A stretch of 64,000 nt of DNA from Azospirillum sp. (GTDB taxonomy: Bacteria > Pseudomonadota > Alphaproteobacteria > Azospirillales > Azospirillaceae), in the NCBI GenBank assembly GCA_027486405.1, contig JAIXPD010000049.1:62001-126000 (forward strand), written 5' to 3'. The translations under genes were made by a program, and so were the position numbers. The notes beneath the pieces were generated by a model. The model did not search any database. It was not told where the DNA came from and saw only the letters and a program-made list of their open reading frames with translations. Numbering within the stretch: position 1 is the first letter of the stretch; each line of letters opens with the position of its first letter. Below, piece by piece: positions 23,624 to 31,526 of this stretch.

Positions 23624-24028
23624 ATGGATTTGGGAAATATCGGCCTCTTCAAGCTGATGTCGCGCAAGATGGACTGGCTGACCCAGCGTCAGGAAGTCAT
23701 CTCGCAGAACATCGCCAACGCCGACACCCCCGATTACAAGGGCAAGGATCTTAAGCCCTTCAGCTTCCGCGAGGCGTTGAGCGACAACCGCCGCCTGACG
23801 CCGACCACGACCAGCGCCGCCCATCTGCCCGGCACCGCCGGAACCGGCGGCACGGCCAAGGAACAGCGCATTCGCGATCCGTTCGAAACCGCGCCCAACG
23901 GCAACAATGTGGTGCTGGAAGACCAGATGATGCGGATGAGCGAGAATTCGATGGATTACCAGACCATCACCAACCTGTACAAAAAACAGGTCGCGATGAT
24001 CAAATCCTCCATCCGAACGGGAAGCTGA
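23624..24028 (+). CDS. flgB: Flagellar proximal rod protein FlgB
   Basis: FlgB (134 residues) is a proximal rod subunit. It has the rod motif RQEVISQNIANADTPDYKGKDL (in the family N-terminal helix) and the C-terminal helix MMRMSENSMDYQTITNLYKKQ. The ATG at 23624 gives the normal start MDLGNIGLFKLMS; the frame is open much further upstream, but that part is not conserved in kind. It is first in flgB-flgC-fliE-fliQ-fliR-flhB. Confidence 0.94.
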   Translation: MDLGNIGLFKLMSRKMDWLTQRQEVISQNIANADTPDYKGKDLKPFSFREALSDNRRLTPTTTSAAHLPGTAGTGGTAKEQRIRDPFETAPNGNNVVLEDQMMRMSENSMDYQTITNLYKKQVAMIKSSIRTGS

Positions 24029-24075
24029 TCGGTTTTTGCGGGTTGGTCGCGGGTTGGGCATAGGGAGGCGGCGGT

Positions 24076-24486
24076 ATGGATCTCTACAAATCGATGGCGG
24101 TGTCCGCTTCGGGCATGAAGGCGCAGGGCACGCGCCTGAAAGTCATTTCGGAGAATCTGGCCAACGCCAACAGCACGGCGGAAACGCCGGGCGATCTGCC
24201 CTACCGCCGCAAGGTCGTGACCTTCCAAAACGTCTTGGACCGCCAGATGGACGTCGACAAGGTCAAGGTCGGCAAGGTCGACGTCGACAAGAAAGAGTTT
24301 CAGCGCCGCTACGATCCGGGCCACCCGTCGGCGGACGCCGATGGTTATGTGCTGCTTCCCAACGTCAATTCGGTGGTGGAGGCGATGGACATGCGCGAGG
24401 CCCAGCGCAGTTACGAAGCCAACCTGTCGGCCATCGACACCGCGCGCCAGATGCTGACCCGCACCATCGACATTCTGCGCTCCTGA
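24076..24486 (+). CDS. flgC: Flagellar proximal rod protein FlgC
   Basis: FlgC (136 residues) is a proximal rod subunit paired with FlgB. It shows the N-terminal helix motif VISENLANANSTAETPG, the middle block FQRRYDPGHPSADADGYVLLPNV and the C-terminal helix AMDMREAQRSYEANLSAID. The length is normal. It follows flgB by 47 bases with a GGAGGCGG ribosome-binding site. Confidence 0.97.
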   Translation: MDLYKSMAVSASGMKAQGTRLKVISENLANANSTAETPGDLPYRRKVVTFQNVLDRQMDVDKVKVGKVDVDKKEFQRRYDPGHPSADADGYVLLPNVNSVVEAMDMREAQRSYEANLSAIDTARQMLTRTIDILRS

Positions 24487-24538
24487 ATCGTCGGTCTCCC
24501 TTCTCGCCTGAACCGCCAGCCTTTACGGAAACGCCGCC

Positions 24539-24838
24539 ATGATCAACCCCGTCAACGCCGCTGCGGCCTACGCCAACACCGCCGCCCGCGCGGTCAACCC
24601 CGGTGAGGGGGCGGCGACCGGCCCGTCGTTTGGCGACGTGCTGGAGCAGGCCGCCAAGCAGACCATCGGGACCATGCGCAAGAGCGAAGACCTGTCGGCG
24701 TTGTCGGCGGTCGGCAAGGCCGATCTGAACGATGTGGTCCAGGCTGTCACCAACGCCGAAGTCACGCTGCAAACCGTGACGGCGGTGCGTGACAAGGTGT
24801 TGAGCGCCTATCAGGAAATCCTGCGCATGCCGATGTGA
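24539..24838 (+). CDS. fliE: Flagellar MS-ring/rod adaptor FliE
   Basis: FliE joins the MS ring to the rod. The 99-residue protein has the typical sequence in its second half (DLNDVVQAVTNAEVTLQTVTAVRDKVLSAYQEILRMPM-like end), with the family Pro-Met at the end. The N-terminus is short and Ala-rich. It lies 52 bases after flgC. Confidence 0.93.
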   Translation: MINPVNAAAAYANTAARAVNPGEGAATGPSFGDVLEQAAKQTIGTMRKSEDLSALSAVGKADLNDVVQAVTNAEVTLQTVTAVRDKVLSAYQEILRMPM

Positions 24839-24880
24839 CGGCGGCATCCAGCCCCCGTTCTTTCCAGGTTCGACCGTGTT

Positions 24881-25228
24881 ATGAGCGAAACCGACGTCAT
24901 TGAGATTTGCCGCAGCTCGATCATCACGCTGGTGATCATGTGCGGCCCGATTCTGATCATCATGATGGTGGTCGGCACGGTGATTTCGGTGTTTCAGGCC
25001 GTCACCCAGATCAGCGAACAAACCTTGGCGATGGTGCCCAAGGTGATGCTGGTGTTCGGCCTGTCGCTTCTGCTGATGCCGTTCATGCTCAACCAGTTGA
25101 CCACCTTCTTTCAGCAGGAGGTTGCCGACCGCATCGTCGCGATCGGCGTTGGCGCGATGCAGAACGACGGCGCGCCCTTCACCCCCAGCAGCGGCGTCAG
25201 CCCGGGTGCGGCCCCGGCGGTGCAATGA
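24881..25228 (+). CDS. fliQ: Flagellar export gate protein FliQ
   Basis: FliQ (115 residues) is a two-helix gate subunit. Helices lie at about 14-40 and 52-76, with FQAVTQISEQTLAMVPK between them as in the family. FliQ is usually about 90 residues long; this one has about 25 extra C-terminal residues rich in Pro, Gly and Ser. It lies 42 bases after fliE, and fliR starts 10 bases after its stop. Confidence 0.94.
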   Translation: MSETDVIEICRSSIITLVIMCGPILIIMMVVGTVISVFQAVTQISEQTLAMVPKVMLVFGLSLLLMPFMLNQLTTFFQQEVADRIVAIGVGAMQNDGAPFTPSSGVSPGAAPAVQ

Positions 25229-25238
25229 ACGCCGCGCA

Positions 25239-26009
25239 ATGAACCTTCTGCAAACCCTGCTCAGCGAGCAGATCTTTGTGTGGATGATCGTGTTCGTCCG
25301 CGTCGGCACCGCGTTCAGCGTGATGCCGACGGTGGGCGATGCCTTTGTTTCCGCCCGCACGCGGCTGCTGCTGGCGCTGGCGGTCAGCGTGGTGGTGGCT
25401 CCGGTGCTGCGCCCGCAATTGCCGCCGATGCCCGGCAACGTCTTTCAACTGACGGTCCTGATCGTCGGGGAAATGACGGTGGGGATTTTCCTTGGCTCCA
25501 TCGGGCGCTTGCTGATGGGCGTGTTGGAGGTCGCCGGAACGATCGTCGCCCTGGAAACCGGCCTGTCGAACGCGCAGATCTTCAACCCGGCGATGGCCAC
25601 GGCCGGGTCGCTGCCCGGCGCGCTGATGGGGTGGTTGGGGTTGCTGCTGCTGTTCATCACCGACATGCATCACCTTCTCATCATGGCGGTGGTGGACAGC
25701 TACGCCACCTTCGTACCCGGCGCGCCGATTCCCATCGACGACATGGCCAACGTGATCGGCCAATTGGTGTCCAAGACCTTTTTGCTGGGCGTGCAGATGG
25801 CCGCGCCCTTTCTCATCACCGGCCTGATGTTTGCGTTGGCCCTGGGGTTGCTGAACAAGTTGGCCCCGCAGGTCCAGGTGTTTCAGCTTTTCACCTCGAT
25901 CCAGGTGCTGTTGGGTCTGTTTATGTTTGCGTTGACGCTGGCGGCGATGATGATGTTCTGGCTCAGCCGGTTCGAATCGACCTTCGTCGAGTATCTCAAA
26001 CCGCTCTAG
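25239..26009 (+). CDS. fliR: Flagellar export gate protein FliR
   Basis: FliR (256 residues) completes the FliPQR gate. It has about six hydrophobic segments, with the family features FVRVGTAFSVMPTVGD near the N-terminus, GLSNAQIFNPA in the middle and the LLNKLAPQVQVF segment before the last helices. The ATG at 25239 matches the usual N-terminus; the same frame is open upstream through fliQ. Confidence 0.96.
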   Translation: MNLLQTLLSEQIFVWMIVFVRVGTAFSVMPTVGDAFVSARTRLLLALAVSVVVAPVLRPQLPPMPGNVFQLTVLIVGEMTVGIFLGSIGRLLMGVLEVAGTIVALETGLSNAQIFNPAMATAGSLPGALMGWLGLLLLFITDMHHLLIMAVVDSYATFVPGAPIPIDDMANVIGQLVSKTFLLGVQMAAPFLITGLMFALALGLLNKLAPQVQVFQLFTSIQVLLGLFMFALTLAAMMMFWLSRFESTFVEYLKPL

Positions 26010-26038
26010 GCCTTTGCCCGCAGCCATAGGAGAATCCG

Positions 26039-27118
26039 GTGTCGGAAGACGCGGACGAGTCCTCCAAAACAGAAGACCCTACGCAAAAAAAGCTCGACGA
26101 AGCCCACAAACAGGGCAACTACGCGATGACGCGCGAGGTTGCCAATTGGTTGATGGTCGCGGCGATGCTGATTGTGTTGACCTCGATCCTGCCGGGCATG
26201 CTCAAGGGCATGGTGATCCGGCTCAATTTTTATTTCGAGAACATGGATCAGCTTCCCATGGATCGGGCGGGCGTGGGGGCGCTGCTGTTCCGGGTGATGA
26301 TGGACTCGATTTGGGCCTTGTGGCTGCCGATCCTGCTGTTTGTCATTGCCGGTGTGATGTCCACCATCGGGCAAACCGGCTTTCATGTGTCATGGGAGCT
26401 GATTTCGCCGAAATTCGGCAAGCTCAACCCCATCGACGGACTGATGAACATGTTCAAGCTCGGCAACCAGGGGGTCGAGCTGCTGAAGAGCATCGCCAAG
26501 CTGGCGGTCGTGGGCATTGTGTCCTATCTGGCGCTTCAGCCGATGTTCAAGGGAATCGAGAACTTCATCGGCATCGACATGGCCGCCCTCATCAAGCAGG
26601 TGGACGCGCTGGCCTATCGGCTGCTGATTGGGGTTCTGGTCGTGCTGACCTTCATCGCGGGCGGTGACTTCGTTTGGCAGAAGATGCAGTTCGACAAGAA
26701 CATGAAGATGACCAAGCAAGAGGTGAAGGACGAGCACAAGCAATCCGAAGGCGACCCCCATGTGAAGGGCCGCATCCGGCAGATCCGGTTTGAACGCGCG
26801 CGCAAGCGCATGATGGCGGCGGTCCCCAACGCCGATGTGGTGGTGACAAACCCGACCCACTTCGCGGTGGCCTTGAAATACGATCCCGCCCAGATGGGCG
26901 CGCCGATGGTGCTGGCCAAGGGGGTCGATCAGGTCGCCTTCAGGATTCGCGAGATCGCGGAATCCAACAAGGTTCCGGTGGTGGAAAACCCGCCCTTGGC
27001 CCGCGCGCTCTACGCCGCCTGCGACGTGGACGAGGAGGTGCCGTCCGAACATTATCGCGCGGTGGCCGAGGTCATCACCTATGTGTTTAAACTCAAAGGC
27101 AAGTCCATGAAGGGCTGA
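26039..27118 (+). CDS. flhB: Flagellar export switch protein FlhB
   Basis: FlhB (359 residues) controls the switch from rod/hook to filament export. The N-terminus has the family start (ESSKTEDPTQKKLDEAHKQGNYA), four membrane segments between about 35 and 215, and a cytoplasmic domain with the self-cleavage site NPTH at residues 271-274, followed by FAVALKYD. The GTG at 26039 follows AGGAGA by about 6 bases. It closes the flgB operon; cckA begins within 50 bases. Confidence 0.97.
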   Translation: MSEDADESSKTEDPTQKKLDEAHKQGNYAMTREVANWLMVAAMLIVLTSILPGMLKGMVIRLNFYFENMDQLPMDRAGVGALLFRVMMDSIWALWLPILLFVIAGVMSTIGQTGFHVSWELISPKFGKLNPIDGLMNMFKLGNQGVELLKSIAKLAVVGIVSYLALQPMFKGIENFIGIDMAALIKQVDALAYRLLIGVLVVLTFIAGGDFVWQKMQFDKNMKMTKQEVKDEHKQSEGDPHVKGRIRQIRFERARKRMMAAVPNADVVVTNPTHFAVALKYDPAQMGAPMVLAKGVDQVAFRIREIAESNKVPVVENPPLARALYAACDVDEEVPSEHYRAVAEVITYVFKLKGKSMKG

Positions 27119-27161
27119 CACAGGTTTGACGCGCGTGCGGCGTGGGGTGGATGTGGGGAAC

Positions 27162-29648
27162 ATGGTGGATCCTGGTCCGGCGGCGGCGTTGGACACCGGG
27201 CGGGCGCTTCGGCCTACGGGTGCGCTTGCCAACGCCGCGCTGTGTTTCGGTCTGGCCCCGGCGGGGCTGGCCGTTCTGGTCGTCGGCATCCTGTTCGATC
27301 TGACGGTCGTCGAATGGCTGGGCGCGGGCGCGGTTGCGGCGGGGGTGGGGCTGCTGATGGGGCGGGCCATGCTGGTGTCCCGGCGGTCCGCCCGGCTGGG
27401 CGTGCTGTTGGGCGGCGCGTTGGAGGGGCTGCCCGCCGGTCAGGTCCTGTGCGATGGGAATGCCGGGCCGGTGTTCGCCAACAGCGCCTTTGCCGCGTTG
27501 TCGGGCTGGCGCGACGGCGAATCGCCGCTCGACGCCCTGGCCCGCCAGTTCTCCCATGATCCCGAAAGCGCGCTGGAGTTCCGCCGCCTGACCGAACGGG
27601 TGCAGGCCGGGCTGACCGCCGCTGTGGAACTGCCGGTGGCGTCGGCGGATGGCCGCGCGCCGGAATGGCGGCGGATCCAGGGGCAGCCGGTGATCGGCTT
27701 TCCCGGTGCCGTGCATTGGCGGGTGGAGGACATCACCGCCCGGCGCGAGTTGGAACAGGTCATGCGGCGCGAGCAGGCGAAGCTGGTCGATTTCATGGAG
27801 CACGCGCCGGTCGGCTTCTTCTCCGTCGATCAGGATGGGCATTTCCTGTTTGTGAACGGCACCCTGGCCGATTGGCTGGGCTGCACCCCCGCCGACCTGA
27901 CCGACGGTGGGCGGCGGCTGCACGACATCCTGTCGGTGCCCCCGGTCGGGGCGGCTCCCTATGACCTGCTGGACAGCGGCGGTCCCGAACAGCGCGGCGA
28001 GTTGCGGATGGTGGGGCCGGGCGGGCGGGCCTTCCAGGCGTCCGTCACCCACAGCGTCGTGGTGGCCGAGGATGGCAGCCGCGTGCACACCCGGTCCGTG
28101 GTGCGCGACCTCACCCCCGAACGGGAATGGCAGGAGGCGTTGCAGCGGTCCGAACAGCGGTTCCAGCGCTTTTTCGAAGACGCCCCCATCGGCATCGCCC
28201 TGCTGGACGAGGATGGCCGTCTGTCCGAATGCAACCGCGCGTTCCTGAGCCTTATCGGCAGCGACGCCGGGATCGTGCTGGGGCGGCCGATGGCGGCCGT
28301 GATCGCCCCGGCGGAACGCGACCGGGTGGCGGCCCGGCTGCGCGCGGTGCAGGCGGGGGAAGAGGCGGCGACGGCGCTGGAGGTCCGGCTGTTCGGCGGG
28401 CGGGAACTGACCGCCCAACTCTACGCCCGGCGGCTGGCGGGGGCCGGGTTGATCCTGCATTTCATCGACCTGACCGAGCGCAAGAGTCTGGAGGCCCAGT
28501 TCGCCCAATCGCAGAAGATGCAGGCGGTCGGCCAGTTGGCGGGCGGTGTCGCCCACGACTTCAACAATCTGCTGACGGCGATGATCGGCTTTTGCGATCT
28601 GCTGCTGCTGCGCCACAAGCCGGGCGACCAGTCCTTCAGCGACATCATGCAGATCAAGCAGAACGCCAACCGGGCGGCCAATCTGGTGCGCCAGCTTCTG
28701 GCCTTCTCGCGCCAGCAGACCTTGCAGCCGCGCGTCATCGCCGTCACCGACGTGCTGGCCGAACTGGCGAATCTGCTGCGTCGCCTGATTGGCGAAACCA
28801 TCGAGTTGAAGATCATCCATGGCCGCGATCTGGGGCTGGTCAAGGTCGATCAGAACCAGTTGGAGCAGGTCATCATCAATCTGGTCGTCAACGCCCGCGA
28901 CGCGATGAGCGGCGGCGGGCGGTTGACCGTGGTCACGTCCAACCACACCGCCGCCCGCCCCGAACGGCGGGAGCATGAGACGGTCCCGGCGGGGGACTAT
29001 GTCTGTCTGGAGGTGATCGACACCGGATGCGGCATCGCGCGGGACAATTTGCAGCGCATCTTCGAACCCTTTTACACGACGAAGGAGGTCGGGTCCGGGA
29101 CCGGCCTGGGGCTGTCCACTGTCTATGGCATCGTCCGCCAGACCGGTGGCTTTGTCTTCGTCGATTCGGCGGTGGGGGAGGGAACGACCTTCACCATCCT
29201 GCTGCCCCGCCACAAGGGCGAACTGCGCCCCGCCGAACCCGCTGAACCGCGCGAGCGGCGGGGCCGTGACCTCACCGGGTCCGGGACCATCCTGCTGGTG
29301 GAGGATGAGGACGCCGTCCGCGTGTTCTCCGCCCGCGCCCTGCGCAACAAGGGCTATCAGGTGCTGGAGGCCAAGAACGGTGAGGCGGCCTTGCAGCAGA
29401 TCGAAAACGACGCGGCGGGGATCGACCTGCTCATCACCGACGTGGTGATGCCGCAGATGGACGGGCCGACGCTGGCCCGCCACGTCCGCCGCCTGCGGCC
29501 CGACCTGCGGGTGATCTTCATTTCCGGCTACGCCGAAGACCGGCTGGGCGAGATCGACGGGGTGGAGATCGCCCATTTCCTGCCCAAACCCTTCTCGCTG
29601 AAACAGCTTGCCGGAAAGGTGAAGGAGGTGATCCGCGAGGGGCGATGA
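27162..29648 (+). CDS. cckA: Hybrid histidine kinase CckA
   Basis: CckA phosphorylates CtrA and CpdR through ChpT and controls the cell cycle and motility in alphaproteobacteria. The 828-residue protein has two membrane helices (about 25-70), two or three PAS domains (about 85-445), a HisKA domain with His465 in GGVAHDFNNLLTAMIG, an HATPase domain (NARDAMSGGG, DTGCGI, GTGLGLSTVYG) and a C-terminal receiver (VEDEDAVR, then Asp in ITDVVMPQMDGP). The motif around His and the position after flhB are typical of CckA. I chose ATG 27162 with GGGGAA before it; a TTG at 27126 is also possible. Confidence 0.85.
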   Translation: MVDPGPAAALDTGRALRPTGALANAALCFGLAPAGLAVLVVGILFDLTVVEWLGAGAVAAGVGLLMGRAMLVSRRSARLGVLLGGALEGLPAGQVLCDGNAGPVFANSAFAALSGWRDGESPLDALARQFSHDPESALEFRRLTERVQAGLTAAVELPVASADGRAPEWRRIQGQPVIGFPGAVHWRVEDITARRELEQVMRREQAKLVDFMEHAPVGFFSVDQDGHFLFVNGTLADWLGCTPADLTDGGRRLHDILSVPPVGAAPYDLLDSGGPEQRGELRMVGPGGRAFQASVTHSVVVAEDGSRVHTRSVVRDLTPEREWQEALQRSEQRFQRFFEDAPIGIALLDEDGRLSECNRAFLSLIGSDAGIVLGRPMAAVIAPAERDRVAARLRAVQAGEEAATALEVRLFGGRELTAQLYARRLAGAGLILHFIDLTERKSLEAQFAQSQKMQAVGQLAGGVAHDFNNLLTAMIGFCDLLLLRHKPGDQSFSDIMQIKQNANRAANLVRQLLAFSRQQTLQPRVIAVTDVLAELANLLRRLIGETIELKIIHGRDLGLVKVDQNQLEQVIINLVVNARDAMSGGGRLTVVTSNHTAARPERREHETVPAGDYVCLEVIDTGCGIARDNLQRIFEPFYTTKEVGSGTGLGLSTVYGIVRQTGGFVFVDSAVGEGTTFTILLPRHKGELRPAEPAEPRERRGRDLTGSGTILLVEDEDAVRVFSARALRNKGYQVLEAKNGEAALQQIENDAAGIDLLITDVVMPQMDGPTLARHVRRLRPDLRVIFISGYAEDRLGEIDGVEIAHFLPKPFSLKQLAGKVKEVIREGR

Positions 29649-29674
29649 GTTCCTTGATGTGGTCGCTCGAATGA

Positions 29675-29689
29675 GAACATCGCGGCAAC
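29675..29689. promoter_or_regulatory. LexA (SOS) box upstream of recA
   Basis: GAACATCGCGGCAAC is the alphaproteobacterial SOS box GAAC-N7-GAAC (the complement of GTTC-N7-GTTC) with one mismatch (CAAC). It lies about 9 bases upstream of the -35 box of the recA promoter, where LexA would block or bend the promoter. Confidence 0.7.
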
Positions 29690-29697
29690 ATCGGTCC

Positions 29698-29725
29698 TTG
29701 CAAACCGGAACGAAAAGCGTACACT
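29698..29725 (+). promoter_or_regulatory. recA promoter
   Basis: TTGCAA (29698-29703) and TACACT (29720-29725) are separated by 16 bases. The implied start is near 29732, giving a 45-base leader with AAGGGGG about 7 bases before the recA ATG. Confidence 0.6.
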
Positions 29726-29776
29726 CTCCCTCGTTGCAAGCGCACCGACCGTATGGTCTAAGAAGGGGGATCGGGC

Positions 29777-30856
29777 ATGTCGTCCGCACAGCTTCGTTTG
29801 GTCGAGAAGGACTCCATGGACAAGCAAAAGGCGCTTGATGCCGCCCTGAGCCAGATTGAACGCGCCTTTGGCAAGGGTTCGATCATGAAGCTCGGTGCCC
29901 GGGAACATCTGGTCGAAGCGGAGGTGGTGTCCACCGGCTCGCTCGGCCTCGACATCGCGCTGGGCATCGGCGGTTTGCCGCGTGGCCGCATCATTGAAAT
30001 CTACGGGCCGGAAAGCTCGGGCAAGACCACGCTGGCGCTGCACGCCATCGCCCAGGCCCAGAAGGGCGGCGGCACCTGCGCCTTTGTGGACGCCGAACAC
30101 GCGCTCGATCCCACTTACGCCCGCAAGCTGGGCGTGAACATCGACGAGCTGCTGATTTCGCAGCCGGACGCCGGGGAACAGGCGCTGGAAATCGCCGACA
30201 CGCTGGTGCGCTCCGGGGCCATCGACGTGCTGGTCGTGGATTCGGTGGCGGCGCTGGTCCCGCGCGCCGAACTGGAAGGCGAGATGGGCGACAGCCATGT
30301 CGGCCTGCACGCCCGCCTGATGAGCCAGGCGCTGCGCAAGCTGACCGGTTCCATCGCCAAGTCGAACTGCCTGGTCATCTTCATCAACCAGATCCGGTTG
30401 AAGATCGGCGTCATGTTCGGGAACCCGGAAACGACGACCGGCGGCAACGCGCTGAAGTTCTACGCCTCGGTCCGTCTGGACATCCGCCGCATCGGCGCGA
30501 TCAAGGACCGGGAAACCGTGGTCGGCAACCAGACCCGCGTCAAGGTGGTCAAGAACAAGATGGCCCCGCCCTTCCGCGTGGTCGAGTTCGACATCATGTA
30601 TGGCGAAGGGGTGTCGAAGGTTGGCGAACTGCTGGATCTGGGCATCCAGGCCGGCGTCGTCGACAAGTCGGGCGCGTGGTTCAGCTACGAAGGCACCCGG
30701 ATCGGGCAGGGGCGTGAGAACGCCAAGAATTTCCTGCGCAACAACCCGGAGATGGCCGATACGATCGAGGGCAAGATTCGCGCGAACGCCGGTCTGGTCG
30801 CCGACGCGATGATGGGCACGCCCGAGGCCGACGGCGAGGCCGCGACGCCGGAGTGA
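29777..30856 (+). CDS. recA: Recombinase RecA
   Basis: RecA (359 residues) forms filaments on single-stranded DNA for homologous recombination and triggers LexA self-cleavage. Walker A is GPESSGKTT at residues 77-85. The glutamate-containing loop follows ([10 protein letters not shown]), then Walker B ([13 protein letters not shown]), the DNA-binding loop [20 protein letters not shown] and the L2 region ([20 protein letters not shown]). The acidic C-terminal tail is present. A ribosome-binding site AAGGGGG precedes ATG 29777. The monocistronic unit has its own promoter, SOS box and terminator. Confidence 0.99.
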   Translation: MSSAQLRLVEKDSMDKQKALDAALSQIERAFGKGSIMKLGAREHLVEAEVVSTGSLGLDIALGIGGLPRGRIIEIYGPESSGKTTLALHAIAQAQKGGGTCAFVDAEHALDPTYARKLGVNIDELLISQPDAGEQALEIADTLVRSGAIDVLVVDSVAALVPRAELEGEMGDSHVGLHARLMSQALRKLTGSIAKSNCLVIFINQIRLKIGVMFGNPETTTGGNALKFYASVRLDIRRIGAIKDRETVVGNQTRVKVVKNKMAPPFRVVEFDIMYGEGVSKVGELLDLGIQAGVVDKSGAWFSYEGTRIGQGRENAKNFLRNNPEMADTIEGKIRANAGLVADAMMGTPEADGEAATPE

Positions 30857-30901
30857 TCGCCCGCTTTGGCCCTGTCCCCGCTTGCAACCGCGTGTGACGA
30901 G

Positions 30902-30937
30902 AACCCCGCCGCCCCAACCCGGAGCGGCGGGGTTTTT
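30902..30937 (+). terminator. Rho-independent terminator after recA
   Basis: AACCCCGCCGC (30902-30912) pairs with GCGGCGGGGTT (30924-30934), an 11-bp stem with an 11-base loop, followed by T residues to 30937. It begins 45 bases after the recA stop. Confidence 0.9.
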
Positions 30938-30960
30938 CTTTGTTGGGCTGGTGCCACGGT

Positions 30961-31116
30961 TCAGGTCGTGGCCTGGAAGGCCGGATGGAAAAGAATGGAG
31001 CCAGCGGGCCGGGGGGCATCGATGATGGGGCTGGTCAGCCTGAGGGGGCAAAAGGCGATGACGGAGGCCACGGAGTCGTGACCGGTGGGCGACTCGTCAC
31101 GGATGCGGATGGTCAT
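30961..31116 (-). pseudogene. Possible truncated GNAT acetyltransferase remnant
   Basis: A 51-residue frame starts with ATG at 31116 after a good ribosome-binding site (GGAGGG, 6 bases upstream). It begins MTIRIRDESPTGHDSVASV and continues with IIDAPRPAGSI. This resembles the first part of YhbS-like N-acetyltransferases (I-R-x-E-x-P-x-D-H, then I/V-D-A-L-R-x-A-G-A-L), after which the frame stops without the acetyl-CoA motif. I read it as a decayed gene end; a chance frame cannot be excluded. Confidence 0.35.
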
Positions 31117-31162
31117 GCAGGACCCTCCGGCGGGGATGGGTGTGCGGGCATCGGCAAAACGA

Positions 31163-31187
31163 AAAGGCCGCCCGGAGGGCGGCCTTT
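31163..31187 (-). terminator. Terminator downstream of rpmG
   Basis: AAAGGCCGCCC pairs with GGGCGGCCTTT around a 3-base loop. On the minus strand it is followed by TTCGTTTTG, and it lies about 25 bases after the rpmG stop. Confidence 0.85.
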
Positions 31188-31211
31188 CGTGTGTCCGAAG
31201 TCGGGAAAGCC

Positions 31212-31379
31212 TTACTTGATCTTGGCTTCCTTGAACTCGACGTGCTTGCGCACCACCGGGTCGTACTTGCGGAACGACAGCTTCTCGGTGGTCTTCTTGG
31301 GGTTCTTCTTCTTCACGTAGAAGAAACCGGTGTCAGCCGTGCTCAGCAGCTTGATGAGGACGGTGTTCTGCTTGGCCAT
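31212..31379 (-). CDS. rpmG: 50S ribosomal protein L33
   Basis: This 55-residue protein is L33 of the large ribosomal subunit: [18 protein letters not shown], then the FYVKKKNPK block and the [16 protein letters not shown] segment, ending EAKIK. It has no cysteine, so it is the zinc-free form, which is usual in alphaproteobacteria. It is a single gene with its own promoter and terminator. Confidence 0.97.
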   Translation of the reverse strand: MAKQNTVLIKLLSTADTGFFYVKKKNPKKTTEKLSFRKYDPVVRKHVEFKEAKIK

Positions 31380-31442
31380 GATCTCGATCCCGACATAAAA
31401 TCCGTGCCCGCCAGCCCGGCGGGGGTGGCGTCGTAGCGGCGG

Positions 31443-31470
31443 AAGATAGCGTGTGACGCCACGAAGTCAA
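31443..31470 (-). promoter_or_regulatory. rpmG promoter
   Basis: On the minus strand TTGACT (complement of 31465-31470) and TATCTT (complement of 31443-31448) are 16 bases apart. The predicted start near 31436 leaves a leader of about 57 bases to rpmG. Confidence 0.65.
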
Positions 31471-31526
31471 GAGAGAAGGACGCAAACAGCCAAGACGAAA
31501 CGCGCAGGCCCCGCAAGTCCCGGTCT

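Noticed and set aside
27093..29789. An 898-codon open frame opposite cckA
   Set aside because: It has no recognisable domain and covers a well-defined kinase gene on the other strand.
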